Assembly: GCA_013414705.1 (NCBI GenBank)
Contig: CP058705.1
Span: forward strand, 328,118 to 342,503
Direction of reading: 5' to 3'
Length of the DNA: 14,386 bases
Origin: Defluviicoccus sp.
GTDB lineage: Bacteria > Pseudomonadota > Alphaproteobacteria > Rhodospirillales > Defluviicoccaceae
Part shown: positions 1-7,461 of the stretch, in pieces
How positions within the stretch are numbered: the stretch's first letter is position 1
How the letters are laid out: every line of letters starts with the position of its first letter
Notes under the pieces: model-generated
Told to the model about the DNA's origin: nothing
The model's database searches: none
What the model saw: only the letters and a program-made list of their open reading frames with translations
Position numbers and translations under genes: made by a program

Positions 1-1422
1 CTGAAACTCGGCCAGTGCCTCCACCAGCGCCTCGCGTGACAGCACGTCCAGGTGGTTGGTGGGTTCGTCCAGCAACAGGATGTGCGGCTTCTCGCAGGTG
101 ATCAGGGCGAACAGCAGCCGCGCCTTTTCGCCACCGGACAGGTTGCCGACCTTCGTATCAGCGCGTTCCTGGGTAAAGCCGAAGCGACCAAGGTGCGCCC
201 GCAGCATCACCTCGGGATCGCGCGGACGCCTGCGCGCCAGTTCCAGCACGGGCGTCGCGTCCGTGTCCAGTTCTTCCGCCTGGTGCTGGGCGAAATAGCC
301 GATCTTCAACTTGCCCGAACGGACCACCTCGCCCGCCATCGGCTCCAGCCGTCGGGCGAGCAGCTTGATCAGCGTCGACTTGCCATTGCCGTTCGCACCC
401 AGCAGCGCGATCCGGTCATCGGTATCCAGACGCAGACCGATGTTCTTCAGGACCGCTCGGCCGTCGTAGCCGATCGCAACCCTGTCCAGACTTAACAACG
501 GCGGTGCCAGCGGCTCCGGATCGGGAAACGTAAAACGAATCGGCGGTTCGTCGCGGGTTTCGGGAATGGGTTCAAGCCGCGCCAGCATCTTCAGCCGCGA
601 CTGTGCCTGTTTCGCTTTCGATGCCTTGTAACGAAAGCGGTCGACGAACGCCTGCAGGTGAGCGCGCTGCGAGGCCTGCTTTTCCCTCAGCTTGCCCTCC
701 TGCTCCAGGCGCATCCGGTGCGCTTGCTCGAACCGGTCGTAGCCGCCGGCGTACAGGGTGAGCCGGGCCCCTTCCAGGTGCAGGATTTCCTGCGCCGCCC
801 GGTTCAGCAGGCCGCGGTCGTGGCTGACCAGCAGCAGCGTGCCGGGGTAGCTCTTCAGCCAGTCCTCCAGCCATAGCGCCGCTTCCAGGTCGAGGTGATT
901 GGTGGGCTCGTCGAGCAGCAGCAGGTCTGGTTCGCAGAACAGCAGCCCGGCGAGTGCCACGCGCATCCGCCAGCCGCCGGAGTATTCGGCGCACGGCCGC
1001 TGCTGCGCCGCTTCGTCGAATCCGAGGCCGGCAAGGATGCGCGCGGCGCGCGCCGGCGCCGCATGTGCCCGCTTCTCGTGCAGCCGGGCGTGGATCTCGG
1101 CAATCCGGTGTGGATCGGTAGCGATTTCCGCTTCGGCCGTCAGGCCGGCAAGTTCATGATCGGCCGCAAGCACCGTTTCAACGAGGCTGGCATTGCCGCC
1201 CGGTGCTTCCTGAGCTGTCATGCCGACACGCCAGCGCGCCGGAACCACGACGTGTCCGGCGTGGGGCTCGAGCTTGCCAGCGATGATCTTCAACAGTGTC
1301 GTCTTGCCGGTGCCGTTACGGCCGACGAGGCCGACGCGGTGGCCGATGTCGATCGCCGCATCGGCCTGGTCCAGCAACACCCGGCCACCGACGCGGTAGG
1401 TCAGCTTGTCAATGCGCAGCAT
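1..1422 (-). CDS. ABC-F family ATPase, YheS/Uup-like, 3' end outside window
   Basis: ABC-F proteins are soluble twin-ATPase translation factors that act at the ribosomal E site; they are not transporters. The window holds the first 474 codons. The first ATPase domain has Walker A GRNGTGKTT near residue 35, the signature YSGGWRMRVAL, and Walker B LLLLDEPTNHLD. A charged, lysine/glutamine-rich linker follows. The second domain has Walker A GANGNGKST, signature LSGGEKARLL and Walker B LLLDEPTNHLD. No membrane segment is visible, as expected. The GGWRMR form of the first signature is the YheS/ABCF3 type. ATG at 1422 is preceded in frame by a TAG four codons upstream, so the start is well fixed. 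The family usually exceeds 600 residues, so roughly the last quarter lies off the left edge. The gene lies downstream of the HisKA-like gene on the same strand. The exact subfamily and any antibiotic-protection role cannot be told from this fragment. Confidence 0.93.
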   Translation of the reverse strand, partial: MLRIDKLTYRVGGRVLLDQADAAIDIGHRVGLVGRNGTGKTTLLKIIAGKLEPHAGHVVVPARWRVGMTAQEAPGGNASLVETVLAADHELAGLTAEAEIATDPHRIAEIHARLHEKRAHAAPARAARILAGLGFDEAAQQRPCAEYSGGWRMRVALAGLLFCEPDLLLLDEPTNHLDLEAALWLEDWLKSYPGTLLLVSHDRGLLNRAAQEILHLEGARLTLYAGGYDRFEQAHRMRLEQEGKLREKQASQRAHLQAFVDRFRYKASKAKQAQSRLKMLARLEPIPETRDEPPIRFTFPDPEPLAPPLLSLDRVAIGYDGRAVLKNIGLRLDTDDRIALLGANGNGKSTLIKLLARRLEPMAGEVVRSGKLKIGYFAQHQAEELDTDATPVLELARRRPRDPEVMLRAHLGRFGFTQERADTKVGNLSGGEKARLLFALITCEKPHILLLDEPTNHLDVLSREALVEALAEFQ

Positions 1423-1446
1423 GCTGCGGATCTACCACGGTCCCCC

Positions 1447-1467
1447 GCACTGGGGAACTCCCCGTGC
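1447..1467 (-). promoter_or_regulatory. GC hairpin in the leader of the ABC-F gene
   Basis: GCAC and GTGC flank GGGGA-AC-TCCCC, giving a 9-bp stem with one bulged T and a 2-base turn. It sits 25 bases upstream of the ABC-F start codon and would be in its 5' leader. ABC-F resistance genes are often controlled by leader attenuators, but I see no leader peptide or alternative pairing here. It could equally be a terminator-like stem for the upstream gene; there is no T-run on either strand. Its function is unknown. Confidence 0.35.
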
Positions 1468-1615
1468 CATCTGCCTCTTAAACGGACGGGGTGGTGCGGC
1501 TCGGACGACGAGTTGGGCTGCTTCGTGACCCGGAGCGGACGCGTAATTCCCGTTCACTCCGGTGTTAATGCGACGGTCGGGACCACGCATCGGAGACAGT
1601 GAACGTACCCGACGT

Positions 1616-1855
1616 TCAGCTGTGCAAGAATACCGTCGAGGCGTGGTGCGGGCATGGGGCCGGAAGCTGGCGGCACTGTTCAAAGATGCGACTCAAGCGG
1701 TCGCTTTCCTCGATGATCACGGCAATGAAGCGGTTCCGCTCCGCCTCAGGCAGGCAGCGGTAGTCGCGCAGAATCTCGGCCGCCGCCGTAATTGCGGTGA
1801 CACGGGTTCGCCACTCCTGTTCGAAGGGTGACAGGCCTGAATGGGCGTCGTTCAT
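1616..1855 (-). CDS. Small stand-alone HisKA-like protein lacking the phospho-acceptor His
   Basis: This 79-residue protein matches the two-helix dimerisation domain of histidine kinases. Residues 11-34 follow the H-box layout and residues 40-58 follow the second helix (AEILRD, then ERNRFIAVIIEESDRLSRIFE). In a kinase the H-box reads S-H-E-L-R-T-P. Here the aligned residues are E12-Q13-E14-W15-R16-T17-R18, so the His is Gln and the Pro is Arg. There is no ATPase domain, membrane segment or sensor domain. It therefore cannot be a conventional kinase or phospho-acceptor; a docking or decoy role is possible but is inference. ATG at 1855 has only a weak upstream GGGG as ribosome site. It lies 115 bases downstream of the DUF4239 gene on the same strand. 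Confidence 0.65.
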   Translation of the reverse strand: MNDAHSGLSPFEQEWRTRVTAITAAAEILRDYRCLPEAERNRFIAVIIEESDRLSRIFEQCRQLPAPCPHHASTVFLHS

Positions 1856-1970
1856 TGAAACCCCGGTTGATTGCAGGGATCTCCGTATATCTTATCGCGA
1901 CGCAACATTCAATATGATTGATATACAGCCCAGCCAGATTGTGTGTGAAGGCGTCGTCGGGCGATGCTGC

Positions 1971-2789
1971 TCAGCGATCGGTCTCGGGGTGCAAAAGATC
2001 GATTCCTTGTGCGGGGGATCCCGCTGTGATCGCGTCAAGGATCGGCTGTGAACTGATCGCCATCGGATGCTGGAACGGATTGCCGTGGACGAGGATGATG
2101 GCGGCGGTGGGGGCGGCGGCGGTGGCGAACAGCAGCACGGCGAGGAGTTCGGCGCGGGGCTGCTCCACGTGCACCATGGCGATAGAGATCATGGTGAGGA
2201 AGCCGAGGAACGCCATTCCCAGCCATTTCAGCGGATTGACGTGGGTGCGGCTGAGCGCGATCCGCAGCTCCCGGCTGTTGCGCACCTGCACGGTCTGCTG
2301 CAGCATCAGCGCCTGCACGCTGGTCCCGGCGTGGGTCGCCACATCGGGTCGCGCGATCCGCGAGACCAGTGCATCGAGCGCATCGTCCGTTTGCGGACTG
2401 CTGAGCCGGCGGGCAAGCAGTGGCCATTCCGTATCGACGACGAGATCGCCGTAGCGCTGGACCGCCTGGTCGATTTCGGTGCGTTCGGCATCCGGCAGGT
2501 GTTCGGCCAGATCGAGAATGGTGCGCAGGTTGCCGCCTTCCTGGAAGACCGCATCCAGTGCCCGGTCACGCGCGTTCCAGGTGTCGTTGGCGAGAAACGC
2601 GAGGTTGAGCGCGAAGATGACGTTGATGACGGTCAGGAAGTTCTGGGCGATACCCCGGAAGGTGCGAAGGAACGGCACCCACCGCGAGCGCTGGCAGAGC
2701 CAGAGCAGGAACGCCGCAGCCGACATCGTCCCGAGCACAACGAGCACCGAAAGGTAGTACTGATCGTATTGTCCAATACCCAGCCACAT
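1971..2789 (-). CDS. DUF4239 (bestrophin-like) integral membrane protein
   Basis: This 272-residue protein has four hydrophobic helices in two pairs: about residues 11-32 and 51-68, then about 190-208 and 215-237. They are separated by a long polar loop of about 120 residues that begins NDTWNARDRALDAVFQEGGNLRTI. The two-plus-two layout with the N-D-x-W and E-x-x-N-L motifs after the second helix is characteristic of the DUF4239 family, sometimes called bestrophin-like. The biochemical role of that family is not established. ATG at 2789 has a modest GAGG about 8 bases upstream. The gene is divergent from the flavodoxin-like gene across 147 bases, which must hold both promoters. A long open frame runs antisense across it, but the membrane-protein pattern marks this strand as coding. 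Confidence 0.8.
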   Translation of the reverse strand: MWLGIGQYDQYYLSVLVVLGTMSAAAFLLWLCQRSRWVPFLRTFRGIAQNFLTVINVIFALNLAFLANDTWNARDRALDAVFQEGGNLRTILDLAEHLPDAERTEIDQAVQRYGDLVVDTEWPLLARRLSSPQTDDALDALVSRIARPDVATHAGTSVQALMLQQTVQVRNSRELRIALSRTHVNPLKWLGMAFLGFLTMISIAMVHVEQPRAELLAVLLFATAAAPTAAIILVHGNPFQHPMAISSQPILDAITAGSPAQGIDLLHPETDR

Positions 2790-2936
2790 GGTGCAGGCCT
2801 CGGCAGGAGAGGGAATGGCCGTGCGAGGCGGACGCTCGCGTTGCCGGTCATCGACGTCCTTTGGGTCTTACGGGGTCGGCGGGTGCTTGGCAATACGGCT
2901 GCGCATCGGCCGGGAATCGCACGGAGGAGTGGCACA

Positions 2937-3404
2937 ATGAGCGCGAAGCGGCTGCTGGTGGTGGCGCATGCACCGTCCGACAACACGCGGCGGATGCTGG
3001 ACGCGGTGATCGAGGGCGCATCAGCCCCCGACATCGAGGGCATCGAGGTGCAGGCGCTGAGCCCGTTCGAGGCGAACCCCGAACATGTGCTGGTCGCGAG
3101 CGCGGTCGTGCTGGGGACGCCCGAGAACCTCGGCTACATGAGTGGCGCGCTGAAGGACTTCTTCGACCGCATCTACTATCCGTGTCTGGAGCGCACGCAA
3201 GGCCTCGCCTATGCGCTCTACGTGCGCGCCGGCCACGACGGCACCGGCACCCGCCGGGCCGTCGAGAGCATTACCACCGGCCTGCGCTGGCGCCCCGCTC
3301 AGCCGCCATTGATCTGCCGCGGCCCCTGGCAGGATGCGTTCGTTGATCAGTGCCGCGAACTGGGTACGCTGATGGCCGCCGGACTGGAAGCGGGCGTTTT
3401 CTGA
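2937..3404 (+). CDS. Flavodoxin-fold / NAD(P)H-dependent FMN reductase-like protein
   Basis: The 155-residue product has the flavodoxin fold. A first beta strand RLLVVAH leads into the phosphate-binding loop A-P-S-D-N-T-R near residue 12. A second strand VLVASAVVLGTPE is followed by NLGYMSGALKDFFDRIYYP, the FMN-side loop and helix typical of the flavodoxin / NADPH-dependent FMN reductase superfamily. The usual role is FMN-bound electron transfer or reduction in the cytoplasm; the substrate cannot be read. ATG at 2937 is favoured because the ribosome site ACGGAGGAG ends 7 bases before it. The same frame stays open far upstream, but that stretch is antisense to the DUF4239 gene and has no support. 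The gene lies 165 bases ahead of the hydratase pair. Confidence 0.82.
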   Translation: MSAKRLLVVAHAPSDNTRRMLDAVIEGASAPDIEGIEVQALSPFEANPEHVLVASAVVLGTPENLGYMSGALKDFFDRIYYPCLERTQGLAYALYVRAGHDGTGTRRAVESITTGLRWRPAQPPLICRGPWQDAFVDQCRELGTLMAAGLEAGVF

Positions 3405-3569
3405 AATCGCCGCGCGCACGATGCGGGTGCACCGGCGGGGCGGCGGCTTGACTCACAACCGCCCAGTCGCGAAGCTGCCTTCCGCTACATCCCGGTCCGG
3501 GTCTGCGACCGCGGAAGGCGGTCGGAGCAGGGGATCGGCCCCGCCGGCAACAACCTCGAGGGTTCGGAA

Positions 3570-4010
3570 ATGATTGACAAGAAACACATCGGCCGGACAA
3601 CCGCGCCGCAGACGGTGGACGTTGAGAAGGGGCGTCTGAAATTCTTCGCCAAGGCCATCGGCGAGACCGATCCGGTCTATTCCGATGAAGAGGCTGCCAA
3701 GGCAGCTGGGTATGCGTCGCTGCCGGCGCCGCCGACGTTTACCTTCTGCCTGGAGATGGAAACCAATTCGCTGTGGGACAACATCGCGGCGATGGGTGTG
3801 CCGGTCGGCAAGATCCTGCACGGTTCGCAGTCGTTCAAGTACTACGCGCCGATCTGTGCCGGGGACAAGATCACCTTCGTGACCAAGGTTTCCAACATCT
3901 TCGACAAGAAGGGCGGCGCGATGGAATTCATCGTCGAAGATACGACCGCCACCAACCAGGACGGTGTCCTCGTCGCCGACATTCAACGCACCATCGTCGT
4001 CATCAACTAG
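3570..4010 (+). CDS. MaoC N-terminal-type hydratase subunit (FAS1-like / HadA-like)
   Basis: This 146-residue hot-dog-fold protein belongs to the MaoC dehydratase N-terminal group. The hallmark is FAKAIGETDPVYSDEEAA followed by SLPAPPTF. Members are the non-catalytic partner of (R)-specific enoyl-CoA or enoyl-ACP hydratases, as in HadA of HadAB. ATG at 3570 is preceded by GAGGG about 8 bases upstream. The catalytic-type partner begins 20 bases after its stop, so the two are almost certainly co-transcribed and form a heterodimer. The reaction expected of the pair is reversible hydration of a trans-2-enoyl thioester to the (R)-3-hydroxyacyl thioester. Whether the substrate is a CoA or ACP ester, and its chain length, cannot be told. 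Confidence 0.85.
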   Translation: MIDKKHIGRTTAPQTVDVEKGRLKFFAKAIGETDPVYSDEEAAKAAGYASLPAPPTFTFCLEMETNSLWDNIAAMGVPVGKILHGSQSFKYYAPICAGDKITFVTKVSNIFDKKGGAMEFIVEDTTATNQDGVLVADIQRTIVVIN

Positions 4011-4030
4011 GCAGCAGCGAGCATCAGATC

Positions 4031-4450
4031 ATGGCACAGCCGAAATACGCCGACGTCAACGTTGGTGACGAGCCGATCAAGCTGGAAACCGCCCCGATTT
4101 CCCGCACCACCCTGGCGCTGTACGCCGGTGCCTCGGGCGACCACAACCCGATGCACATCGACATCGATTACGCCAAGGCAGCCGGCCAGAGCGACGTGTT
4201 CGCGCATGGCATGCTGAGCATGGCCTACCTGGGCCGCGGCGTGACCTCCTGGGTGCCGCAGTCGGCGCTGCGCAGCTTCTCCACCAAGTTCACCAAGATC
4301 ACCCGGGTTGGCGAGAAGATCATCGTCACCGGCAAGGTGGCGGAAAAGATGGAGGCCGAAGGCGAGAAGCGGGTGAAGCTCGAGCTTACGGCAGCCAACG
4401 AGGCCGGCGAGGTCAAGCTGGCGGGCGAGGCCGTCGTCGCTCTGGCTTAG
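4031..4450 (+). CDS. MaoC-type (R)-enoyl hydratase, catalytic subunit (HadB-like)
   Basis: The 139-residue protein carries the hydratase-2 motif, with GASGDHNPMHID at residues 33-44 and then FAHGMLSMAYLGR. Asp37 and His42 are the catalytic dyad expected for (R)-specific enoyl hydratases. The single hot-dog domain is of normal length for the small bacterial forms. The start is placed at ATG 4031. The frame is open further upstream, but that part overlaps the preceding gene, and translation would begin 20 bases after its stop. The ribosome site is weak, which is consistent with coupled translation. A 9-bp hairpin follows 16 bases after the stop. Together with the preceding gene it should form a two-subunit hydratase, perhaps for acyl chain modification or degradation. 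Confidence 0.87.
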   Translation: MAQPKYADVNVGDEPIKLETAPISRTTLALYAGASGDHNPMHIDIDYAKAAGQSDVFAHGMLSMAYLGRGVTSWVPQSALRSFSTKFTKITRVGEKIIVTGKVAEKMEAEGEKRVKLELTAANEAGEVKLAGEAVVALA

Positions 4451-4466
4451 GCGCGGCGCATCTGCG

Positions 4467-4491
4467 GGGCGGACCACGGACAGGTCCGCCC
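4467..4491 (+). terminator. Hairpin after the hydratase unit, possible terminator
   Basis: A perfect 9-bp inverted repeat, GGGCGGACC and GGTCCGCCC, is separated by a 7-base loop. It lies 16 bases after the hydratase stop codon. No T-run follows, so it is not a canonical intrinsic terminator; it could be a Rho-assisted end or an mRNA-stabilising stem. Confidence 0.5.
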
Positions 4492-4585
4492 TAGCCGGCG
4501 CCGCGGCGATAGAGTCTCCGTGCCGACAAGAACTCGTTCACTTTCCTGCGGTACCCTGGACCGGCATCTGGAAGGGGACCGTGCC

Positions 4586-4774
4586 GTGACACCGAAACAG
4601 GCCTACCGCAGGGGTTTTCGACACGTTCTTGACTTGGCGGAAATCCGGCAACTCGTCGAGGCGTCGGAAGACGACGAAGGGCGTGAGTACGCACTGCAAT
4701 TGGTCGAGGCGTGGCGGCAGGGGGCGCTGACTGCCACCGCCATGTTGGAACGGGAGGACGCGACAGTTCACTGA
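4586..4774 (+). CDS. Small hypothetical protein, 62 residues
   Basis: I do not recognise this protein. It is hydrophilic and mostly helical in appearance, with alternating basic and acidic stretches, and has no membrane segment or signal peptide. The stretch LAEIRQLVEASEDDEGREY is rich in acidic residues. GTG at 4586 is preferred because GGAAGGGGA lies 7 bases upstream. An ATG at 4520 in the same frame would add 22 residues of Arg/Ser/Thr-rich sequence with no ribosome site. Its stop codon lies within the loop of a hairpin at 4759-4784. That the frame is real is supported only by start-site quality and codon composition. Confidence 0.5.
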   Translation: MTPKQAYRRGFRHVLDLAEIRQLVEASEDDEGREYALQLVEAWRQGALTATAMLEREDATVH

Positions 4775-4784
4775 TCCTGTCGCG
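4759..4784 (+). terminator. Candidate terminator hairpin after the 62-residue ORF
   Basis: An 8-bp perfect inverted repeat, CGCGACAG and CTGTCGCG, encloses a 10-base loop that contains the TGA stop of the small ORF. It is followed by the pyrimidine-rich GCTTTCCTTCC. The T content is moderate, so this is a plausible but weak intrinsic terminator. Confidence 0.45.
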
Positions 4785-4885
4785 CGCTTTCCTTCCTTGG
4801 TGCGGACCTTGGCAGCGCTGCCGGAATGGCGCATGGTGCGCCGCTGATGTGCGTGGCGATGCACAACGGGGAGGAGAGGCGGTCG

Positions 4886-5125
4886 ATGCTGCTGTGGCAC
4901 CTGGGACGGACGGGCACGTTGGCCCTGGTGGTTGCGGGCGGGTTATCCGCCTGTGCCGACGATCCGCTTTACTGGACCTGCACCTCGCACGATAGCGACA
5001 GTCATACCTACCAATCAACGAATGTCGACCCGGTTGCGGCTGACCAGACGGCCTTTTCCGACTGCAACATGACTGCCAGCGATCCCGCTAGCTGCCAGAG
5101 CCAGGGCTGTCAGAGGGCACGCTGA
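4886..5125 (+). CDS. Small lipoprotein, cysteine-rich, 79 residues
   Basis: The N-terminus has a signal peptide with Arg8, a hydrophobic core (TLALVVAGGL) and the lipobox L20-S21-A22-C23, so Cys23 should be lipidated and the protein anchored to a membrane. The mature part is short, rich in Asp, Ser, Thr and Gln, and carries five Cys, counting Cys23 (WTC, SDC, ASC, QGC); disulfides are possible in the periplasm. No family is recognised. ATG at 4886 is chosen because GAGGAGAGG lies 6 bases upstream and the signal peptide begins there; the 20 residues available upstream in frame do not resemble a leader. Its 3' end overlaps the convergent YiiX-like gene by 38 bases. Confidence 0.6.
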   Translation: MLLWHLGRTGTLALVVAGGLSACADDPLYWTCTSHDSDSHTYQSTNVDPVAADQTAFSDCNMTASDPASCQSQGCQRAR

Positions 5126-5913
5126 GCGGGCCGTATGCCTCGCTCAACAAAGTGTAAGCTTCATCACGGCTCTGCACCTGATGCACGATGCCCTGCAGGA
5201 TCAGGAACTGCCAGCTGAGCAGTGGGCTGGAGGCCAGATCTTCGGGGTCGTCGACAGCAGCATCGCGTGCTCCGGCGGTACCGCCAAGCCGGAGCGGAAC
5301 AGCACGTCTTGCCGGCACTCCTCGGGTAGGGTTCCACGCCGGATGCAGCGGTCGACGGCGTCGTAAAAGCCATACTGGACAAAGCCGCTGCAGATGAACT
5401 GGCCTGGCGCGAGCTGGCCTTGCGCATACGTCCGCTCCAGCGTTGACTGCAGGCCCGCGACCCGCGCCTGTATGCAAAATGCCACCCGCTTCGCCACCGT
5501 CCAGGCGAGCTGCCAGACCGTATTGAAGTCGTATTCCGCCTTAATGAAATCGAGCATGACGCCACGGATCAGACACGCATGGTCGTCGGTGAACCATGGT
5601 GCCTCGAACCGCAGGATCGCCACGTCATAATCATCCGAATGGTCGACGACGTAATGGCGAAGGTCTGTCAGGTCGACGCCACTGGTGATCGATCGATCAG
5701 AAATGTATTGTTGAAATTCTGATCGCGATCGGGCGTGACGAAGACCAGCGCGGCATGACTGAAGTAGCTGCGCGTGGCCCACCGGATAAGGCGGGAGAAC
5801 GCGCTCTTCTTGCCGCGACAGAGCACAATGTCACCGCGACGGATGTGATCCCCGGCGAGAAATTCGGTAATTGATAAGGATTTCGTGGGTGAAGAGATCG
5901 AAGCATTATCCAT
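5088..5913 (-). pseudogene. Permuted NlpC/P60 (YiiX-like) papain-fold hydrolase, two frameshifts as read
   Basis: Read in three successive frames, this gives one protein of about 275 residues in the YiiX group of permuted papain-like hydrolases. The catalytic order is permuted as expected: His53 in YFSHAALV comes first and the Cys of FICSGFVQYGF (about residue 175) comes late. The family tail TTPEDLASS...LSWQFLI follows. The first break is at (GATC)3, 5687-5698; either one lost GATC unit or one lost base restores LID...SITSGVDL. The second is a missing C in the minus-strand CCCC at 5244-5247. ATG at 5913 has AGGTG 7 bases upstream; an in-frame GTG at 5922 is less likely. Members hydrolyse amide or ester bonds in peptidoglycan or lipids; the substrate here is unknown. 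All catalytic residues visible are intact. Confidence 0.75.
5687..5698. repeat. Tandem GATC tetranucleotide, three units, at a frameshift
   Basis: Three adjacent GATC units lie exactly where the YiiX-like reading frame breaks. Four units would put the gene in frame. Three units is short for a phase-variable tract, so a sequencing error or a one-off slip is more likely. Confidence 0.6.
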
Positions 5914-6134
5914 GATCGGCACCTGACGAAAGAAAGAACAACACTACGTTCACCTGGACAGGAAATTCGCACCATAGCGTCGTGGCGAACAGGGCCATGC
6001 ACTCTGATCCGGGTCATGAAATCAGGTCTGGTGATCCTGCAGCGTGGTTTCAATCGGTACAGGAACCGGAGGCCGGACTGGCGGGCATGAAAGACTTCTG
6101 CGCAGGTGGTCAGGGGCAGCACGCGCTCAGGGAA

Positions 6135-6350
6135 TTATTCGAAGACCACGAGATAGCCTCGCAGCGCCTGCGTCCGTGCCCGCACCCGGTCCACTGCGGC
6201 GCTGTTCAGGATGACGTGCATCATCGAGCCTTGATCCTGTGCCCACGGTCCACCTTCGAACGCCCGGTCGGCATCGCGAGAGGCGAGCCACTGGCGCTGA
6301 GCGTCGCGCAGCAGCGTTCTTGACGGAGCGTCGAGTATGTAACTGTTCAC
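6135..6350 (-). pseudogene. LprI/DUF1311-like protein, 3' part, probably frameshifted upstream
   Basis: The 71-residue frame matches the conserved core of the LprI (DUF1311) family: LLRDAQRQWLASRDAD near residues 13-28, then GGSM-type spacing (QGSMMHVILN) and RVRARTQALRGYL. LprI is a periplasmic lysozyme inhibitor; many homologues are uncharacterised. GTG at 6350 is the first start in this frame and an in-frame TGA stands ten codons further up. Adding one base at GGG 6351-6353 joins it to an upstream frame containing NYHQFRREFIQSS, which resembles the family's first helix. This is the same type of break seen in neighbouring genes. No signal peptide could be identified, and the true start is unknown. 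It lies downstream of the hydrolase gene on the same strand, with a 177-base gap. Confidence 0.5.
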
Positions 6351-6527
6351 GGGATTGGCATCACGACCTCAGACGACTGGATGAATTCGCGTCTAAATTG
6401 GTGGTAATTGTCCGTCACTATGGTGCAGAGCAATGAATAGCATTCTCCAATAACGTCGAATGCAGAAAAATTTATGTGATTTGAACGTGTATTATGAATG
6501 TCGACAGAAATGAACTAATATTTTGCG

Positions 6528-7461
6528 CTATTCATCTCCACATTCATCAGAATCGAGCGTTGTCCAACGTATCACATCCATTAATTGTCCATTTTTTAAT
6601 AGCCATCGTACGACGTTATGCTCGTTGCAAGCTTGCAGTGGAAACAACTCTGCGCTCGGACATCTACGTAAGCTCTCCGCCTGAAGCCGGTCTCGACGAA
6701 TATGTGGACTGTACCAAGTCCCGATTCTGGGAGGTTTGAGGTGCTGCCTCACTTCTTCCGCAAGATCCATCAATTGATCAAAGTGCGTAGGGATAATACT
6801 GTCAACGTTGAGGGAATTTTGTAGATTATGTTCCACGATAAATTCCGGGTTTAGATTAGTCGCACCAGCCAGCAATGCGACTCTGTTCGTATTTAAAGAC
6901 AAGCCCAGTTTCAACGCTCCGTACGCTGTGCTGGAAATCCCTAATGTGCAGGATCTGGTCACTCGGTCTCTCGCATTTTTGTTTTTAGTGTTTCGATAGT
7001 TACGTCGTAAGATCCAATCGATTTGATGCCTGTTAAGAAACGACGGCCTGAAAAATCTCGCAGATACACAATATGCGCCGGGACTTGACATATCCAGATA
7101 TGCAACATGGGCAGAGGCACGCCAAAATTTCGGCCATTACAGCAGACAAAAATGACGCGATCGCTGTTCGGATGCAGGACCCAGTTTATGTCTGCCCGTT
7201 CTGTATCTACAAAAGGTAATCGCTTGTCGGGGAGATCGATATCTGCAGTGAAAATCTCAGGTAGATTTCCAGCCGCGGGGTTTTCGGAAACGCCTCATTA
7301 AGCCTGGAGAGCAATGCGAGCAGGCTCTTGCGGTCTATGGAAAGAAAGCGGCGTTCAATGGCGTGCAGCCAAAGTCCTACTCCTGCTTGGCTCGGATCGA
7401 ATGATTCCCGTCCGGTGGCGACTGCGCCCAAATGGGCTTCGAGGAAATCTAGGCTCGGCAT
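6528..7461 (-). pseudogene. Alpha/beta-hydrolase-fold protein, two frameshifts as read
   Basis: Joining three frames yields 311 residues with an alpha/beta-hydrolase layout. A beta strand DRVIFVCCNGRNFGVPLP is followed by HIVYLRDFSGRRFLTGI, then the nucleophile elbow TLGISSTAYGALKLGL with Ser177. A strand VALLAGATNLNPEF leads to the C-terminal NEHNVV with His282. The first break lies in 7281-7290 (TTTT or AAA on the plus strand), the second in 6962-6990; each is repaired by one added base, and 936 bases is then 312 codons. The elbow is G-x-S-S-T rather than G-x-S-x-G. ATG at 7461 overlaps the end of the repaired adenylation gene by 13 bases, which indicates translational coupling. A thioesterase or acyl-transfer role on the carrier-bound product is a reasonable inference, not shown. 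Confidence 0.68.

Noticed and set aside
895..1602. 235-codon plus-strand open frame
   Set aside because: It is antisense to the ABC-F ATPase, whose motifs are unmistakable; long antisense frames are usual in GC-rich DNA.
2067..2936. Long plus-strand open frame running into the flavodoxin-like gene
   Set aside because: It is antisense to the four-helix DUF4239 protein, is low-complexity at its start, and the flavodoxin-like gene has a good ribosome site at its own ATG 2937.
4520..4585. Upstream ATG start for the 62-residue small protein
   Set aside because: ATG 4520 has no ribosome site, whereas GTG 4586 has GGAAGGGGA at good spacing.
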